Shown piece by piece: positions 51,329 to 63,471 of a stretch of 64,000 nucleotides of DNA. Position numbers and translations under genes: made by a program. The stretch comes from Candidatus Thermoflexus japonica (GTDB lineage Bacteria > Chloroflexota > Anaerolineae > Thermoflexales > Thermoflexaceae). The stretch's first letter is position 1, and the number at the start of each line of letters is the position of its first letter. The DNA lies in assembly GCA_002898735.1 (NCBI GenBank), contig BEHY01000004.1, forward strand, positions 1-64,000, written 5' to 3'. The notes below the pieces were generated by a model. The model had not been told where the DNA came from. It saw only the letters and a list, made by a program, of their open reading frames with translations, and made no database searches.

Positions 51329-51357
51329 GGAGGGGAGCCCATCCCGGGCTCCCCTCC
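51329..51357. terminator. hairpin between convergent rpsL and pseudouridine synthase
   Basis: A perfect 12-bp stem (GGAGGGGAGCCC, 51329-51340, complement 51346-51357) with a 5-nt loop. It lies 30 nt after rpsL and just beyond the stop of the convergent gene, so it can serve both directions. Only a short T run (GCTTTAT) follows on the plus side. Confidence 0.7.
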
Positions 51358-51360
51358 GCT

Positions 51361-52104
51361 TTATCCGGTTCGGGGGCGCGGGGCTTTCGGACCCCGCTGC
51401 TTCAGGGCCTGAAGCTGTCGCAATTCCTGGGAGGTCAGGGGACGCCACTGGCCGGGCTTGAGACGACCCAGCGCCACCGGTCCGATGCGGATGCGGATCA
51501 GGCGACGCACCGGATGGCCCAGACGGGCGGCGATCCGCCGGATCTGGCGTTTTTTCCCTTCCCGCATCTCCACCAGCAACCACGTTTGATCCCCTTCGTA
51601 GCGGATGATCTGCACCTTCGCCGGCCGCGTCCTCTGTCCCTCCAGGAAGATCCCCCGCCGCCACTGCGCCAGGGTTTCGGAATCGGGGCGCCCCTCCACC
51701 AGGACCTGGTAGACCTTCGGGTGTTCGTAGCGAGGATGAGTCAATCGGTGGGCCAGATCTCCATCGTTGATCAGCAGGACCAGCCCCTCGCTCCGCGCGT
51801 CCAGGCGCCCGACGACATAGAGGGGTTTCACCGGGGGGACCAGATCATACACGCTGGGCTTCCCAGAACCCGGCATCGGGTCCGAGAGCACACCCCGGGG
51901 CTTGTAAAGCGCGAAGCCCATCAGCGGCGGGATCCGGATGCGGCGGCCATCCACCCGGATTTCATCCCGCTCCGGATCGGCGCTCATCCCGAGATGGGCA
52001 GGGGCCCCGTTCACGGTCACCCGTCCCTGCCGGATCAGCGCTTCACATTCCCGGCGGGAGCCCAATCCCGCCCGTGCCAGGATCTTCTGGAGACGTTCCC
52101 GCAT
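51361..52104 (-). CDS. RsuA/RluB-family ribosomal pseudouridine synthase
   Basis: A 247-residue enzyme with an N-terminal S4 RNA-binding domain (MRERLQKILARAGLGSRRECEALI in two halves, 1-24) and a catalytic domain with D102 in VGRLDARSEGLVLL. KRQIRRIAARLGHPV and LRRI-type motifs mark the RsuA/RluB/RluE/RluF group. It isomerises uridine in rRNA. The substrate (16S or 23S) cannot be assigned from sequence alone; the basic C-terminal tail resembles RluB. Confidence 0.92.
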   Translation of the reverse strand: MRERLQKILARAGLGSRRECEALIRQGRVTVNGAPAHLGMSADPERDEIRVDGRRIRIPPLMGFALYKPRGVLSDPMPGSGKPSVYDLVPPVKPLYVVGRLDARSEGLVLLINDGDLAHRLTHPRYEHPKVYQVLVEGRPDSETLAQWRRGIFLEGQRTRPAKVQIIRYEGDQTWLLVEMREGKKRQIRRIAARLGHPVRRLIRIRIGPVALGRLKPGQWRPLTSQELRQLQALKQRGPKAPRPRTG

Positions 52105-52158
52105 TGCTGATACTTCCCGCTTCAGGAATCGGGGTCCGGATGGGGTGCCAGAAAAGGA

Positions 52159-53211
52159 TCATGGGGCGGATGGGTCTTTCAGAAGGCTTAACTTCCACGC
52201 CAGCTTTTCCACATCATCGGTGCCGCGGATCCGGATTCGGGGCCATGTAAAGCGATTCTCCAGCCGTTCGTCGGCCCCGTAGGCCGTGGTGACCGCGCCC
52301 CAGAATTGATACCCCTCCAGAAACCGGATCAGGTTCTTATCGTAGTCGGAGGAAGGATAGGCGAAGAAACGCACCGGACGACCCGTATGGGCCTCGATGG
52401 ATTGCTTGCCGCCGATGATGTGATAGAACAGGAAGGCCTCATCCCTCCCGCTCAGCGGGATGTGCTCCCGCCCATGGAGCTGGATATCCATTTCCGCTTC
52501 GCTCATCTGCCGGATCTGCTCCCACGACAGATAGCGGGGATCCCCCGCGTCGGCCCGGCCGGTCAGGACGAAGAACGTTCCCTGAAAGCCGTAGCGCCGG
52601 AGCCCCGGGAATGCCTCCTCATAGGCGTCCCGATAGCCATCGTCGAAGGTCAATACGATCGGTTGGGGGGGAAGCGGACGGCCCTGGGTCAGATGGAGGA
52701 TCAGATCGCTGAGGGAGACTGTTTCATACCCCGCCTGGCGCAGGTATTGAAGGTGAGCTTCGAACATCGAAGGCCGCACCGAAAGATCCAGGCGGAAACG
52801 GTCCGCCCCGGAGGGCGGATTCGAAATGTAATGATACATCAGGATGGGAACCCGTAGCGCCCGCGGCGAGCCATCGGCGGGCGGCAGGGGCTCCTGAAAG
52901 AACGGGTAGGGCGTCGGAGTCGACGCGATGGTCGGCGATGGCTCAGGGGCCCAAGCCCGCGGAGGCGCTGGAGGGAGCGTCGGCGACACAGGAGGCGGTT
53001 CGGTGGGGGAACCTCCCGGGACAGGAACAGAAGGGGAAGCGCCGACCGTAACGGGAAGCAACCGACGGGAAGCCTTCCCCGCAGCCGCATCGATCGCAGG
53101 GCTGAGCATCAGTGTGGTCAGCACAATCGGTCCACCGAGGGCGATCATCCACAGGATGGGGGGGATGAAACGCGGTCGGGTTCGCGGCCGTCGGGGTTCT
53201 GCCATCTTCAT
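52159..53211 (-). CDS. anchored polysaccharide deacetylase (NodB/CE4)
   Basis: A 350-residue protein. A basic start and one membrane helix (about 17-38) precede a Pro/Ser/Thr stalk (50-115) and a NodB domain. TFDDGY (188-193), the metal-type H246-x3-H250 (LHGREH) and FAYPSSDY (283-290) are present, with PILMYHYIS at its start. Such enzymes remove acetyl groups from chitin-like or cell-surface glycans. ATG 53211 chosen; ATG 53205 is possible. Confidence 0.88.
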   Translation of the reverse strand: MKMAEPRRPRTRPRFIPPILWMIALGGPIVLTTLMLSPAIDAAAGKASRRLLPVTVGASPSVPVPGGSPTEPPPVSPTLPPAPPRAWAPEPSPTIASTPTPYPFFQEPLPPADGSPRALRVPILMYHYISNPPSGADRFRLDLSVRPSMFEAHLQYLRQAGYETVSLSDLILHLTQGRPLPPQPIVLTFDDGYRDAYEEAFPGLRRYGFQGTFFVLTGRADAGDPRYLSWEQIRQMSEAEMDIQLHGREHIPLSGRDEAFLFYHIIGGKQSIEAHTGRPVRFFAYPSSDYDKNLIRFLEGYQFWGAVTTAYGADERLENRFTWPRIRIRGTDDVEKLAWKLSLLKDPSAP

Positions 53212-53384
53212 CCGTTTGGCCGGGATTCTATGGAGGGTCGGGCGACCGATGCTCCTGGACGTTCTCATGTTCACGCCGTTCAGCTTCCATCTGAGGGGCC
53301 AGGATGGCCTCCCCCCTTCGGCCGTGGGAAGGCGAGAACATCGATCGGGAAGCCCATGGCCTGATCGTTCGAAGCGAAGAGCCC

Positions 53385-53425
53385 ACAAAAATCCCCGCAC
53401 CCATCAAAACAAAGGGTGCGGGGAT
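53385..53425 (-). terminator. intrinsic terminator of tRNA-Glu
   Basis: A perfect 12-bp stem (ATCCCCGCACCC, 53391-53402, complement 53414-53425), followed on the minus strand by TTTTTG. It begins 8 nt after the tRNA 3' end. Confidence 0.88.
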
Positions 53426-53432
53426 CCCGGAG

Positions 53433-53506
53433 TGCCCCCGAGGGGATTCGAACCCCTGATCTCCGCCTTGAAAGGGCGGCGTCCTAGGCCACTAGACGAC
53501 GGGGGC
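53433..53506 (-). tRNA. tRNA-Glu (TTC)
   Basis: Acceptor GCCCCCG / CGGGGGC with A73, D arm GTCTAGTGGCCTAGGAC, anticodon loop CTTTCAA reading TTC, and T arm GGTTCGAATCC. CCA is not encoded. Single tRNA unit with its own -10 and terminator. Confidence 0.96.
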
Positions 53507-53517
53507 GTTCCCGGTTA

Positions 53518-53523
53518 ATTATA
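53518..53523 (-). promoter_or_regulatory. -10 element of tRNA-Glu
   Basis: A perfect TATAAT on the minus strand, 12 nt upstream of the tRNA 5' end. The matching -35 is weak, so only the -10 is marked. Confidence 0.5.
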
Positions 53524-53693
53524 CCACACCGCGCCGTTCCATTGCGGACCCGGGATTCTCGGAGGCAGCTGGCTGCATCGCCGCTCCGAAGGGGGATGAG
53601 GCCGGTCGTCACCTCCCCTTCTCGGGATCTGAGCGATGGCCTGTGCGACCTTGAGCTTCCCCGAGAGGGGCATCGGGCAGGGGCGGAGGGCGA

Positions 53694-54194
53694 TCACCCC
53701 ATGGGTTCCATCGGGCGAACGCCCTCCGTGCCCCGCCGCAGCTCCCAGGGATAGATGATGTAAGCGTCCGTCACAGCGGCATAGTAGGTTGGCCCGTGGC
53801 GGAAGAGGGATTCACGGGGCTTATAATGGAGCACCGCGGTTTCCGGATAACCGCCGGCCGCCTCCACCCGGCTTCGAACGGTGTTGATGGTGCGCCCGCT
53901 GGCCCAGACATCATCCACGATCAGCACCCGACGGCCTCGCAACAGCTCATCCTCGGGGAACTGCAGGAACGTGGGCCAGGTGAAAAGCTTGACCCGGCTT
54001 AAGTCCTGGGCCTCCGGGAAGCGGACGGCGGCCGTCAGGATGTATTTGATGTCCAGGGCCTCCGCGATCATCCCCCCGGGCACGATTCCCCCTCGCGTGA
54101 TCATCAGCAGGGCATCGAAAGGTCCTCGGAGCTGGGGCAACAGATGGTCCATCAGGGCTTCCACATCCCCCCACGAAAGGATTTCTCGCCGCAT
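53694..54194 (-). CDS. phosphoribosyltransferase family protein
   Basis: A 166-residue type I phosphoribosyltransferase with the PRPP loop VLIVDDVWASGRT (D94-D95) and the upstream ITRGGIVPG loop. It resembles the xanthine/guanine-type or hypoxanthine transferases used in purine salvage. ATG 54194 has GGAGAGG upstream; the frame remains open earlier but is unlike the family. The base specificity is not readable. Confidence 0.85.
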   Translation of the reverse strand: MRREILSWGDVEALMDHLLPQLRGPFDALLMITRGGIVPGGMIAEALDIKYILTAAVRFPEAQDLSRVKLFTWPTFLQFPEDELLRGRRVLIVDDVWASGRTINTVRSRVEAAGGYPETAVLHYKPRESLFRHGPTYYAAVTDAYIIYPWELRRGTEGVRPMEPMG

Positions 54195-54344
54195 CCGCAC
54201 AACCTCTCCGCGTTTGAGGGTAAGGGGTCGAAACCGGCGCCGCAGCCCCATGTTCCGACCATCGATGGGCTGGAGGGCGCTTCTCCCCCATTTTATTCCC
54301 TCTTTCCGCGGCGCGAGAGGCTGCTCCTGAGAACCATGTTTAGT

Positions 54345-55370
54345 TTATGGGGTTCCCTGCCTCGCCTTCTGGAGCAACGCGGTGGTGAAGACCCGATCGA
54401 TCTCCACGGGCCGGGTGATGGCGTTGTAGCGCCGCAGGACTTCGTAGAGAGCCTCCCACTGTTCCCGCGTTTGCCATCCTATCCCGTGGGCCCGCGTCAC
54501 CTCCGATTCGGCGTCCCTCAGCTCGGTCTCCAGCATAAACCGCATGTGTCCTCGATCGGCCTGCGGCGCGTATTTCAGAACGATGTCCACGGCCTCCTCC
54601 GGGTCCATCCGCGCGTCCTCGATCCCTTTCATGGCCGCCCGCAGAAAGCGGACCAGAAGATCGGGATCCCGCTGGATCTGCTCTTCGCTGGTGACATACG
54701 TGAGCCCCAGGGTGGGCACCCCATAGTCCGCGGCCTCCCAGATCACCAGCTCATAGCCCATCTGCCGGAGCAGATAGGGTTCGTTGGACTTGAAGAGGGG
54801 ATATACATCCACCAGTCCCTGAACCAGCACCCGGGGATCGAAGCCGACGTTCACCAGCTCCACCCGGCTTCGATCCACTCCTGCCGCCTCCATAATGGCG
54901 AAGAGGTCCGGCGGCGGCGTCCCCTTATACCCCACTTTCTTCCCCTCCCAGTCCTTCGGCGTCCGCATCCCGGAGGATTTCAGGGCCGCGAAGGCCTGCT
55001 GCCCTCGCTGGCCGATGAGGGCGATCGAGACCAGCGGAAGGCCCGGATCGGCCCGCCGCTGGAGCAATACCGCGGCGTCCTGCGTGGTGACCTGGACCGC
55101 ACCGGCCATCAGGAGCTGGAGATGCTCCCCCCGCCCGGTGGAATGCTGGATCTCCACATCCAGCCCTTCAGAGAGAAAATAGCCTTTCTCTTTGGCGACG
55201 TAGACGCCCACAAACGGGAGGTTGGCCTGGGGCTTGTAGCCGGCCATGAAGACCATGGGTCGGAGCGTGGCCGTCGGCGTGGCCGACTGCGTCGGCGTGG
55301 TGCAGCTGACCATCCCGATCGCCAGACCCACCGTGAGCACGAAGCCGATCGTTCGAATGAGTCGAAGCAT
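54345..55370 (-). CDS. NMT1/THI5-like ABC substrate-binding lipoprotein
   Basis: A 341-residue solute-binding protein. The lipobox ends at C23 (GMVSC). The mature part has the NMT1/THI5 start (MVFMAGYKPQANLPFVGVYVAKEKGYF, read as two parts), then EIQHSTGRGEHLQLLMAGAVQVTTQDA. Relatives bind the thiamine pyrimidine (ThiY), nitrate, taurine or aromatic sulfonates. Third gene of a minus-strand operon with permease and ATPase. The ligand is not known; no thi gene or TPP riboswitch was found. Confidence 0.85.
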   Translation of the reverse strand: MLRLIRTIGFVLTVGLAIGMVSCTTPTQSATPTATLRPMVFMAGYKPQANLPFVGVYVAKEKGYFLSEGLDVEIQHSTGRGEHLQLLMAGAVQVTTQDAAVLLQRRADPGLPLVSIALIGQRGQQAFAALKSSGMRTPKDWEGKKVGYKGTPPPDLFAIMEAAGVDRSRVELVNVGFDPRVLVQGLVDVYPLFKSNEPYLLRQMGYELVIWEAADYGVPTLGLTYVTSEEQIQRDPDLLVRFLRAAMKGIEDARMDPEEAVDIVLKYAPQADRGHMRFMLETELRDAESEVTRAHGIGWQTREQWEALYEVLRRYNAITRPVEIDRVFTTALLQKARQGTP

Positions 55371-55564
55371 CGCCTTGCCTCCTGTTTGAGATGGTAGGGC
55401 TTACGCCGCCGGGCTTCGACCTGGAAGGCGGGATAGCCCCAGGCCTCCCGGAAGAAAAAGGGGCTCTGGGGCCGGGCGGGCCGCCGAAAAAGCAGAAGGG
55501 CATTCCCCGTTCCTGAACGCTCCGGTTGCGGGAGCGGCGGTGATTCTGCGCGTTCGCGGAAGCG

Positions 55565-56368
55565 TCAGGATCGCCACCAGGCTACGCGCCGTTCCCCCCA
55601 TGCCGCGAGGCCGTAACCGGTCAGGCTCATGGCCGCGAGCAGGAACGCCGCCGCGAACAGACGGGGCATATCCAGGTTGGTCTGCGCCAGCCACATCGCC
55701 CGCCCTAACCCGCCCGAGGCCCCTGTCCACTCCGCCACCACGGCCCCAATGAAGGCCAGGGGGATGGCGGTCTTCAAGGCCGTGAATGTATACGGCCATG
55801 CGGAGGGCCATCGCAGATGTCGGAGGATCTCCCAGTCCGAGGCGTTCCACGCCCGCATGAGCTCCAGGGCCGCCGGATCGACCGCCTGCAGCCCGATCAT
55901 CCAGGACACCAGGGCCGGGTAGAAGGTGAGCAGCGCGGTCATCAGAACCTTGGGCATCGGGCCGAAGCCAAACCAGAGGGTGAGGATCGGCGCGATGGCC
56001 ACCAGGGGGATCGCCTTCAGCAGGAGCACCAGGGGCATCACGGCCCGCTCCAGGGGGGGATAGAAGGTGGCCGCCACCGCCAGCCCCAGCGCGATCCCCA
56101 TCCCCAGGGATAGCCCGGCGATCGCTTCCCCCAGGGTCACCATGGCCGCTTGAAGGTAAAGCCCGCGCTCGGCCCAGAGGATCGCCAGGATCCGCGAAGG
56201 CGGCGGGACTAGGTAAACCGGCACCCGGAGGATATGAACCGTGAGCTCCCACGCGAGCAGCGCGGCCGGAAGGGTGAAGGGCGGCGCGATCCGAAGCCAG
56301 CGCCGCGCCGGCCGGGCCGTTCGAACGATGAGGTGGCCGGAAGCCTGCAGGAGGGCCCGTGAGCTCAT
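55565..56368 (-). CDS. ABC transporter permease (NitT/TauT type)
   Basis: A 267-residue BPD_transp_1 permease with about six helices and the ATPase-contacting EAA-like loop ([21 protein letters not shown]). It overlaps the ATPase gene by 4 nt (ATGA). A 194-nt gap, without a recognised feature, separates it from the binding-protein gene. Confidence 0.88.
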   Translation of the reverse strand: MSSRALLQASGHLIVRTARPARRWLRIAPPFTLPAALLAWELTVHILRVPVYLVPPPSRILAILWAERGLYLQAAMVTLGEAIAGLSLGMGIALGLAVAATFYPPLERAVMPLVLLLKAIPLVAIAPILTLWFGFGPMPKVLMTALLTFYPALVSWMIGLQAVDPAALELMRAWNASDWEILRHLRWPSAWPYTFTALKTAIPLAFIGAVVAEWTGASGGLGRAMWLAQTNLDMPRLFAAAFLLAAMSLTGYGLAAWGERRVAWWRS

Positions 56369-57117
56369 CGGTCACCTCCGGCAAGGGCCTGGCGGATCGT
56401 CTGCACCCACTCACCGATCCGTCGCTCATCCCGCCTCGGCCGGGGATCCGGGATCGAGAAGCGGGCCCGAACGTGGGCCGGGCGTCCTGATAGGACGATC
56501 ACCTCATCCGCCAGCCGTGCGGCCTCATGCAGGTCGTGGGTGACCCACAGGACGGTCGCATGGAACCGCTGCCAGAGCCGCTCCACTTCCTCCAGGAGCT
56601 GCTCCCGGGTCAGGGCATCCAGGGCCGCGAACGGCTCGTCCATCAACCACACCCGCGGGCCCGGCGCCAGGGTCCGGGCCAGGGCGACGCGCTGCTGCAT
56701 CCCGCCGGAGAGCATGCGGGGATAGGCCCGTTCGAACCCTCTCAGACCCACCAGCTCGATCAGCTCCCCGATGGAAAGCGCCGGTTGGAGGGGGCGGCGG
56801 TTCACCTCCAGGGCAAGCCGGATGTTGCCCTCCACCGTGCGCCAGGGGAGGAGGGCGGGCCCCTGTCCCATCCAGCCGATCCACCGCGCCGCGCGCGCCT
56901 CCTCAGGCGAGAGGCTGCCCAGATACACCTCGCCGGCGGTGGGGCGCAGGAGGCCGGCGACGATCCGGAGCAGGGTGGACTTCCCGCATCCGCTGGGCCC
57001 CACGATGACGGTGAAGGATCCGGGGGGGATCTCCAGGTTCAGATCCTCGAAGACCACCCACCGGCCCTGGGGGATGGAGAACGCCTGATCCACATGCCGG
57101 ATCCGGATTTCCAGCAT
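56365..57117 (-). CDS. ABC transporter ATP-binding protein (NitT/TauT type)
   Basis: A 250-residue ATPase. Walker [10 protein letters not shown] (40-48), Q-loop near [12 protein letters not shown], signature [13 protein letters not shown], Walker [13 protein letters not shown] and the H-loop VTHDLHEA. Energises the permease encoded by the next gene. Starts 45 nt after the IclR-like gene, so probably on the same transcript. Confidence 0.92.
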   Translation of the reverse strand: MLEIRIRHVDQAFSIPQGRWVVFEDLNLEIPPGSFTVIVGPSGCGKSTLLRIVAGLLRPTAGEVYLGSLSPEEARAARWIGWMGQGPALLPWRTVEGNIRLALEVNRRPLQPALSIGELIELVGLRGFERAYPRMLSGGMQQRVALARTLAPGPRVWLMDEPFAALDALTREQLLEEVERLWQRFHATVLWVTHDLHEAARLADEVIVLSGRPAHVRARFSIPDPRPRRDERRIGEWVQTIRQALAGGDR

Positions 57118-57162
57118 CCAGGATGCTCCATCGCCTGCCGGGAGGAGGAGGGGAGTCGGCCC

Positions 57163-58257
57163 CTACGAAGCCATCAGCCCGCGCCGCCCCTCCATGCGTT
57201 CCGGAAGGATCCGGAACGTCTCCAGGTCATATCGAGGCGGAGGCCAGTCCACGCGATAGCGATGCGTCAGGCGGGCGATCAGCCCCTCAGGCCCTTCCGG
57301 GAAGGGAAGGGGAAGGGCTTCCCCTTCCACCCGAACGCGCCGCAGGGGTGGCCACGGCTCGTCGATCAGCAGGGTGATCCGGGGGTGGGCCCGCACATAA
57401 TCCGGCCACCGGGAGCCCGGGAAGGCGGCGATCCAGAGGGCGGGCTGCTCCCACACATACCACACCGGAACCGCGTATGGGCGCCCGTCGGTCCGCAGGC
57501 CGATCAATCGGGCAACCCACGGCCCTTCCAGGAAGGCGGCGATCTCCGGTGGGCGGAGCGGACGCAGCGGGAGCTCCGGCGGCTCGACGGCATAGGGCTG
57601 GTAGACCGGCGCGCCCAGGCGAACGGAGAGGCGGGCGGCCGCGGACCGGAGGCTTTCCCGCAGGGCATGGCTCGCCCGGGCAGCGGGCAAGCGCACCGCC
57701 AGGGCGGCGTAGGGCCGATGACCATCCGGGCAGATCGGCGCCGCGATCTCCAGAAGTGATCCCACCCTGCGGCGAGCGATCCCGTTGCGACGGATCCACT
57801 CCCAGCGCCTCCCGGCCTCGCGATCCGCCAGGAACACCCAGCCCGCCGCGCTTTCGGAGAGGGGAAACCGTTCCCCAACCTCCCAGTGGCCGATCAGCGG
57901 GTGGCGGCCCGGGACCGCTTCCATCACCACGCCTTCATCTCCGGCGGGGCGCACCAGGGCGATGCTTTCGGAGAACCCCCGGGCCTCCGCCCGGAACAGC
58001 TCCCGTAACGTCCGCTCCGGGTGCGCCCGGGCTGCCAGGGCCCACCAGCGCGGGCCCAGGCGGTAGCGCCCCCGGGGGCCCATCTGCTCCAGATACCCGC
58101 GGGCCTTCAGCGTGTTGAGCAGCGCGAAGGTCCCGGTGCGGGAAAGGCCCAGGCGTTCCATCAGATCGGAGGGGGAAGCCCCCTCCGGCCGCTCCGCGAT
58201 CCATTCCAGGATCTGGAGCGCCCGCTCCACAGCGGGCACGCGATGAATGTAAGCCAA
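57163..58257 (-). CDS. IclR-family regulator fused to a PNPOx-like split-barrel domain
   Basis: A 364-residue protein. Residues 5-65 are an IclR winged HTH (HRVPAVERALQILEWIAERP, then LMERLGLSRTGTFALLNTLKARGYL). Residues 70-215 look like a shortened IclR effector domain. From about 230 to the end a pyridoxamine-phosphate-oxidase-like split barrel appears (RPPEIAAFLEGPWVARLIGLRTDGRPYAVPVWYVW, listed by its parts, then RVRVEGEALPL). Such barrels bind FMN, F420, haem or B6. The regulator heads the ABC operon and is likely its controller. Confidence 0.8.
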   Translation of the reverse strand: MAYIHRVPAVERALQILEWIAERPEGASPSDLMERLGLSRTGTFALLNTLKARGYLEQMGPRGRYRLGPRWWALAARAHPERTLRELFRAEARGFSESIALVRPAGDEGVVMEAVPGRHPLIGHWEVGERFPLSESAAGWVFLADREAGRRWEWIRRNGIARRRVGSLLEIAAPICPDGHRPYAALAVRLPAARASHALRESLRSAAARLSVRLGAPVYQPYAVEPPELPLRPLRPPEIAAFLEGPWVARLIGLRTDGRPYAVPVWYVWEQPALWIAAFPGSRWPDYVRAHPRITLLIDEPWPPLRRVRVEGEALPLPFPEGPEGLIARLTHRYRVDWPPPRYDLETFRILPERMEGRRGLMAS

Positions 58258-58286
58258 GGGGGACCTCTCCGCTTGAACTGGGATTC

Positions 58287-58315
58287 ATTATACAAAACTT
58301 GAGTTTGCTATACAA
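58287..58315 (-). promoter_or_regulatory. promoter/operator of the IclR-ABC operon
   Basis: On the minus strand TTGTAT (58310-58315), 17 nt, then a perfect TATAAT (58287-58292). The element TTGTATA is repeated, once at the -35 and once overlapping the -10, which would suit an autoregulatory binding site. Confidence 0.68.
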
Positions 58316-58651
58316 GTCCTTAACTGAAAGAGCTCCATGGGTCGGTGGTTGCCGGTCGCCTCGTCGACCTCATGGAAAAGCCTCCAGATCCGTTGCGGAG
58401 GCCCTGATAGAAAGCGGGGGCAGACAGCTGTCATCTGCCCCTGTCTTCGCAAGGGTTGAAGATAAGCGCTCCACAGTATGAACGCGCGCTGTAAATTCTG
58501 GTGGGCTTTATGGGGCAGGCGCTTTTCCCGGACTTTGGACGACGGGGAGGGAAAGAGCTGGGGGCCGGGCAGGCTGCCCGGCCCCCGAACTCCCCGGGGA
58601 GGGTGCTTCGCTGAGTGGGCTCATCGAGTGGGCGGCGCGGATATGCGAGGC
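58316..58651. other. gap between the IclR and NrfD genes
   Basis: About 336 nt with no convincing gene. It holds the IclR promoter at one end and the hairpin at 58560-58586 at the other. Confidence 0.4.
58560..58586 (-). terminator. hairpin after the molybdoenzyme operon
   Basis: A perfect 12-bp stem (GGGGGCCGGGCA, 58560-58571, complement 58575-58586) with a 3-nt loop, 65 nt beyond the NrfD stop. No clear T tract; likely the transcript end of the oxidoreductase operon. Confidence 0.6.
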
Positions 58652-59767
58652 TCAGGCATGGCGAGCTTGCTCCGCAGGAAGCAGGCGATAGGCAGCGAGG
58701 AAGATCAATGCGGCGACGGATACAACCCAGACCGCCAGCAGCCACTCGCTGAGGGTCGGGAAGTAATCGAAGCTTAAGCCGGGCCCTGTAAACGCCATCC
58801 GAAGCCCCTCCAGTTCGGGCACCACCAGGGCGGGGATCACCAGGTTCAATTTGGCGCTGAGGCTGGTGAAAGCGATCAGCCCGCCTGCTGTCCCCAGCCA
58901 TACCTTTCGTTCCCCCAGAAACGCCAGCAGGATGATGGGTGCCACCAGACCCAGCCCGATTTGGAAGATCCAGAAGACCCACCAGAAAGGCCCGAAGAGC
59001 ACAACCCGCAAGCTCTCCACCTTGGTGGGAATACCCGCATAGATGGTGGTGGAATACTCTGACCATTCCAGCACAGCTACTGTCAGCAGCAATCCCAGAA
59101 GGGTCCAGCGAAGGAATCGGCCGGATTCCGGTTCCAGATAGCCCAGGAGAATGGCGAGAAAGAGCACAAGGGCCATCCCGCTGGCCGCCCCCTCAATCAG
59201 GAAGCGAATAGGGACCAGCGCGGATTCCCATAGGGCCTGAGCGCTGACAACGCCGAAAAGGGCGCCCTCCGCTCCCCCGAAGATCACCGCCAGGGCCAGC
59301 CCCAGGCCGAACAACAGCCGAAGGAGGGGGCTTGTGGGGCGAGCCCATTGCAGGTAGATCAGAACCAGCAGCAGGATGCCATATGCGGTATAGAACCAGG
59401 CCATCCATCCCATAATAGAAGTGGGATTGGTGGAAAGGAATAGCTTCCAGAATCGAAGGGGGTGGCCGAGATCCAGCCAGATGGCGAGAAGGCCTCCTGC
59501 CAGTGCAGCAAAGGCGGTGAGCAGGGCGATCCTGGTGAGGGGTTGCAGGGCGCGGATGCGAGCGCCTTCGCCCAAAGCTGCGATCAGGAAACTGCCGATC
59601 GAAATCCCCACCAGGGTGGTGTAGACCGCCACCCACAATCCCCATGGCACATAGGTACCATAGGCCGCTACCGTATGTCCGCCCGTAAAACGCTGGATCA
59701 GGCCGGCGATTCCAGCCAGGAAACCCACGAGGGCGATGCCCCACAGGATCTTTTCCGTCCTGTTCAT
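58652..59767 (-). CDS. NrfD/PsrC-type membrane subunit
   Basis: A 371-residue NrfD-family protein with about 9-10 helices, starting EKILWGIALVGFLAGI and containing GTYVPWGLWVAVYTTLVGISIGSFLI (in parts) and EWSEYSTTIYAG. It exchanges electrons with the quinone pool in polysulfide-reductase-like enzymes. The ATG at 59767 has GGAGGAGGG upstream. It is the last gene of the operon with TorD, the molybdenum subunit and the FeS subunit. Confidence 0.9.
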   Translation of the reverse strand: MNRTEKILWGIALVGFLAGIAGLIQRFTGGHTVAAYGTYVPWGLWVAVYTTLVGISIGSFLIAALGEGARIRALQPLTRIALLTAFAALAGGLLAIWLDLGHPLRFWKLFLSTNPTSIMGWMAWFYTAYGILLLVLIYLQWARPTSPLLRLLFGLGLALAVIFGGAEGALFGVVSAQALWESALVPIRFLIEGAASGMALVLFLAILLGYLEPESGRFLRWTLLGLLLTVAVLEWSEYSTTIYAGIPTKVESLRVVLFGPFWWVFWIFQIGLGLVAPIILLAFLGERKVWLGTAGGLIAFTSLSAKLNLVIPALVVPELEGLRMAFTGPGLSFDYFPTLSEWLLAVWVVSVAALIFLAAYRLLPAEQARHA

Positions 59768-59874
59768 GATGTCCCTCCTCCGTTCGAGCTGGAAGCTGTA
59801 TGCCCGGTCATGGGCAGATGTCCGGCGAGACCCCACGGTGATCCAAGGGGTTGTTGGAAGGGAAATCCCGGTGA

Positions 59875-60513
59875 TCAGGAGCGATGAGCTTCCTCCACCA
59901 GGAGCTCTTCCAACCACTGGAGATCCAGCCGCACGGCTTCCTGAGTGAACTCCGCCAGACCAGTGAAGAAGGGATCGGTGCTGGCCTCCTTCAACGCCTG
60001 GCAGAAGCCGGGAAGCCAGTTCCAGACATGGTGCCGGAGAAAATCCAGGCTGGCTTGCAGTGCCCGGATGCGTTCTTCTGGGGCTGTGGCCTCACAGGCA
60101 TGTCGGGCGAGATAGGCCAGGAAGCCCAGCTCGATGGCAATGTGATCCGCCGGTATCTGCCACCCTGTTTCTGGGATAGCCTGCCACTTCAGATAAAGCT
60201 GTCGGGCTGCTGTTGCCGCGGGTCCCATCAGCTGCCCCCCATGCAGGTAGAAGGAGGCGAAGGGGGGCGCGGGCACCCGCCCGGGACCTTCCATCAATCG
60301 GGTCATCTCCACGTTCAGCGCCTCGATCAAGGCCCCCCGGTCGACGGGTTCCTGCAGGCGGGATTGCATTTGCTCCAGACCGGAGGCCAGCGGGGAATCC
60401 GGCATCACGGTCAGGCTCTTTATCGCATCCACCACCTCATAGGTGAGGGGATAGGAAAACAGCGCTCGCAACAAGCTGTAAAGGCCCTCTCGAGCCCTGA
60501 GCTCCTCTTCCAT
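59875..60513 (-). CDS. TorD/DmsD-family molybdoenzyme maturation chaperone
   Basis: A 212-residue helical protein with the family stretch PPFASFYLHGGQLMGP. Such chaperones hold the TAT-exported molybdenum subunit until its cofactor is loaded. Placed directly after the molybdenum-subunit gene, with a hairpin between. Confidence 0.88.
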   Translation of the reverse strand: MEEELRAREGLYSLLRALFSYPLTYEVVDAIKSLTVMPDSPLASGLEQMQSRLQEPVDRGALIEALNVEMTRLMEGPGRVPAPPFASFYLHGGQLMGPAATAARQLYLKWQAIPETGWQIPADHIAIELGFLAYLARHACEATAPEERIRALQASLDFLRHHVWNWLPGFCQALKEASTDPFFTGLAEFTQEAVRLDLQWLEELLVEEAHRS

Positions 60514-60573
60514 TTTTTGTTTCCCTCAGGATGAGTCATGGGGACACGGATCATGCCAGAGAGAGCGATCGCT

Positions 60574-60612
60574 GAGGTGGGTGAAGCCGCAGAAGGCGGC
60601 CCCACCCACCTC
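60574..60612 (-). other. intercistronic hairpin before the TorD gene
   Basis: Outer arms GAGGTGGGTG (60574-60583) and complement (60603-60612) enclose an inner 5-bp stem (GCCGC/GCGGC, 60586-60600). Lies in the 112-nt gap between the molybdenum-subunit gene and torD-like gene; no T tract. Confidence 0.55.
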
Positions 60613-60625
60613 GAAGGGCGATGGC

Positions 60626-63460
<2,835 letters not shown>

Positions 63461-63471
63461 CCCAGACCTCC

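Noticed and set aside
55371-55564. TPP riboswitch before the NMT1/THI5 binding-protein gene
   Set aside because: The conserved thi-box core could not be found here or ahead of the ATPase gene.
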